From an uncultured Bacilli bacterium (GTDB lineage Bacteria; Bacillota_I; Bacilli_A; RFN20; CAG-826): 6,760 nucleotides of DNA. The stretch spans positions 1 through 6,760 of the forward strand of contig CALVRY010000062.1 in assembly GCA_944358755.1 (NCBI GenBank), written 5' to 3'. The position numbers and the translations under genes were made by a program. Shown one piece after another: positions 5,861-6,760 of the stretch; the first letter of the stretch is position 1, and each line of letters starts with the position of its first letter. Under the pieces are notes generated by a model, which was not told the DNA's origin, did not search any database, and worked only from the letters and a program-made list of their open reading frames with translations.

Positions 5861-6746
5861 ATAAACTTATTAGATAAGTTATTAAGAAGATAATACCTAA
5901 ATGTACTGGATAGAACAAATAATATGCACTTTTAATATAAATATTTGTTTTACCAAGTTTTCCATTATAAAAATAAATAAAGATAATTGATATTAAAAAA
6001 TATGTATTCACGACACAATCTGTGTTTAAAATGGCTTGATCGGTTACAAAGTATGTCAACAGGTACATCAAAAGAGATAATATACCAATCGAAATAATAT
6101 AAGAATTTATTCTTAAATCTCGATTAAAAGCATCGATATCAATAGTTTTTAAAACTTTTTCATCGTATTTTTGGTGAATGATAAAATTGTAAATCAATTT
6201 AATGAGAATATATAAAACGATAATTATTGGTGAAACAAGCGCATATTGAGGTAAAATTGCGCTTAAAAACGCCTTTCCAATATCATTTCTGATATAAATT
6301 GTGTCATTTTGAAACAAAATTGCGATTATAAAATAAATAATTGGTAAAATTGAAAGAACTTTAATTTTTAAATCTTTATTATTAAAAAGATAGAGAGCTA
6401 ATAGGACCAAAATTAAGTCTATAAAAATATTACCGGCTTGATAGATAAAGTCCGTTAATGACAGCGAAGGTATTGAAGCAAATATAATTTCAAAAATTCC
6501 AACGATAATCGCCATTATTCCAAGTCTAAAGAAATAATTTTTGATATTTTTAGTATGTGTAAAACCCTCAATAATCAAAAATATAAATATCGGTAAAGCT
6601 AATCGGCCTATAATAGAAAAGGCAAAATTTACATAATAGGTAGTATCGTTTGGGAAAAATAAATATATTGCTTTTCCGATGTGGTCAAAAACCATTGAAA
6701 AACAAGCTATTAATTTTAGTGCGTTTGAGTTCAATACTTTTTTCAT
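5856..6746 (-). CDS. TraX-family integral membrane protein
   Basis: A 296-residue multi-pass membrane protein of the TraX family, named after the F-plasmid protein needed for N-terminal acetylation of F pilin. Chromosomal Firmicutes members have no settled role and may be membrane acyltransferases. The signature is clear: NALKLIACFSMVFDHIGK (8-25, with DHIG at 21-24), then SIIGRLALPIFIFLIIEGFTHTKNIKNYFFRLG (44-76), a NIFIDLILVLLALYLF helix (106-121), and the C-terminal YNGKLG...YYLFYPVHLGIIFL (260-288) with a family-typical FYPxH. Several hydrophobic helices fill the rest, with a polar loop at about 191-213. Length is somewhat above the usual roughly 220-250 residues because of the central region. 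The start ATG at 6746 has no visible ribosome binding site in the 14 bases available. Nothing nearby suggests a conjugative element. Family is confident; function is unknown. Confidence 0.88.
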   Translation of the reverse strand: MKKVLNSNALKLIACFSMVFDHIGKAIYLFFPNDTTYYVNFAFSIIGRLALPIFIFLIIEGFTHTKNIKNYFFRLGIMAIIVGIFEIIFASIPSLSLTDFIYQAGNIFIDLILVLLALYLFNNKDLKIKVLSILPIIYFIIAILFQNDTIYIRNDIGKAFLSAILPQYALVSPIIIVLYILIKLIYNFIIHQKYDEKVLKTIDIDAFNRDLRINSYIISIGILSLLMYLLTYFVTDQAILNTDCVVNTYFLISIIFIYFYNGKLGKTNIYIKSAYYLFYPVHLGIIFLITYLISLL

Positions 6747-6760
6747 ATTACATTAAAAAA

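Noticed and set aside
5856..6746. TraX as a sign of a conjugative plasmid or integrative element
   Set aside because: TraX-family proteins are common on Firmicutes chromosomes, and no relaxase, pilin, type IV secretion gene, integrase or attachment repeat is visible.
6748..6753. ATG immediately followed by TAA on the - strand, just before the TraX start
   Set aside because: A two-codon start-stop is expected by chance in AT-rich DNA. It is out of frame with TraX, has no ribosome binding site, and the upstream region is cut by the window edge.

Overview
The window is AT-rich chromosomal-type DNA with short intergenic gaps. It uses the standard genetic code: Trp is read from TGG, and TGA serves as a real stop for the small gene ending at 5491. 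The protein set (a TraX-family membrane protein, a RimJ/RimL-like GNAT, and a giant activase of the 2-hydroxyacyl-CoA dehydratase type) suggests an anaerobic, low-GC Firmicute. A Bacilli or Mollicutes-related gut lineage with the standard code is possible. This placement is an inference from composition and family content; no rRNA or tRNA is present to confirm it.

Layout. On the + strand are: (1) a small two-helix membrane protein at 3-326, probably the C-terminal end of a longer protein cut by the window edge; (2) a GNAT N-acetyltransferase at 362-913; (3) after an AT-rich gap with a strong hairpin, an intact 1414-residue protein at 1043-5287 with two activase-type ATPase domains, a four-cysteine linker and two dehydratase-like halves; (4) a 60-residue two-helix membrane protein only 21 bases downstream. 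On the - strand, converging on these, are a TraX-family membrane protein (6746-5856) and a thioredoxin (5838-5527), 17 bases apart. A hairpin flanked by A and T runs at 5480-5509 separates the convergent units and should terminate in both directions.

How it fits together. The large protein dominates the window. Its relatives use ATP hydrolysis to push single electrons at low potential into a partner iron-sulfur reductase or dehydratase. Here activator and acceptor-like parts are in one chain, and no separate dehydratase subunits or CoA-transferase are visible. Its substrate is unknown. The thioredoxin is a housekeeping disulfide reductase and nothing ties it to the activase beyond proximity.

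The most notable regulatory observation is that perfect TATAAT boxes lie so close to the GNAT and activase starts that their mRNAs would be leaderless or nearly so. Neither start has a Shine-Dalgarno sequence, whereas the thioredoxin has a textbook one. No mobile element, CRISPR array, defence system, tRNA or rRNA was seen. The strongest candidate for poorly described biology is the fused activase.
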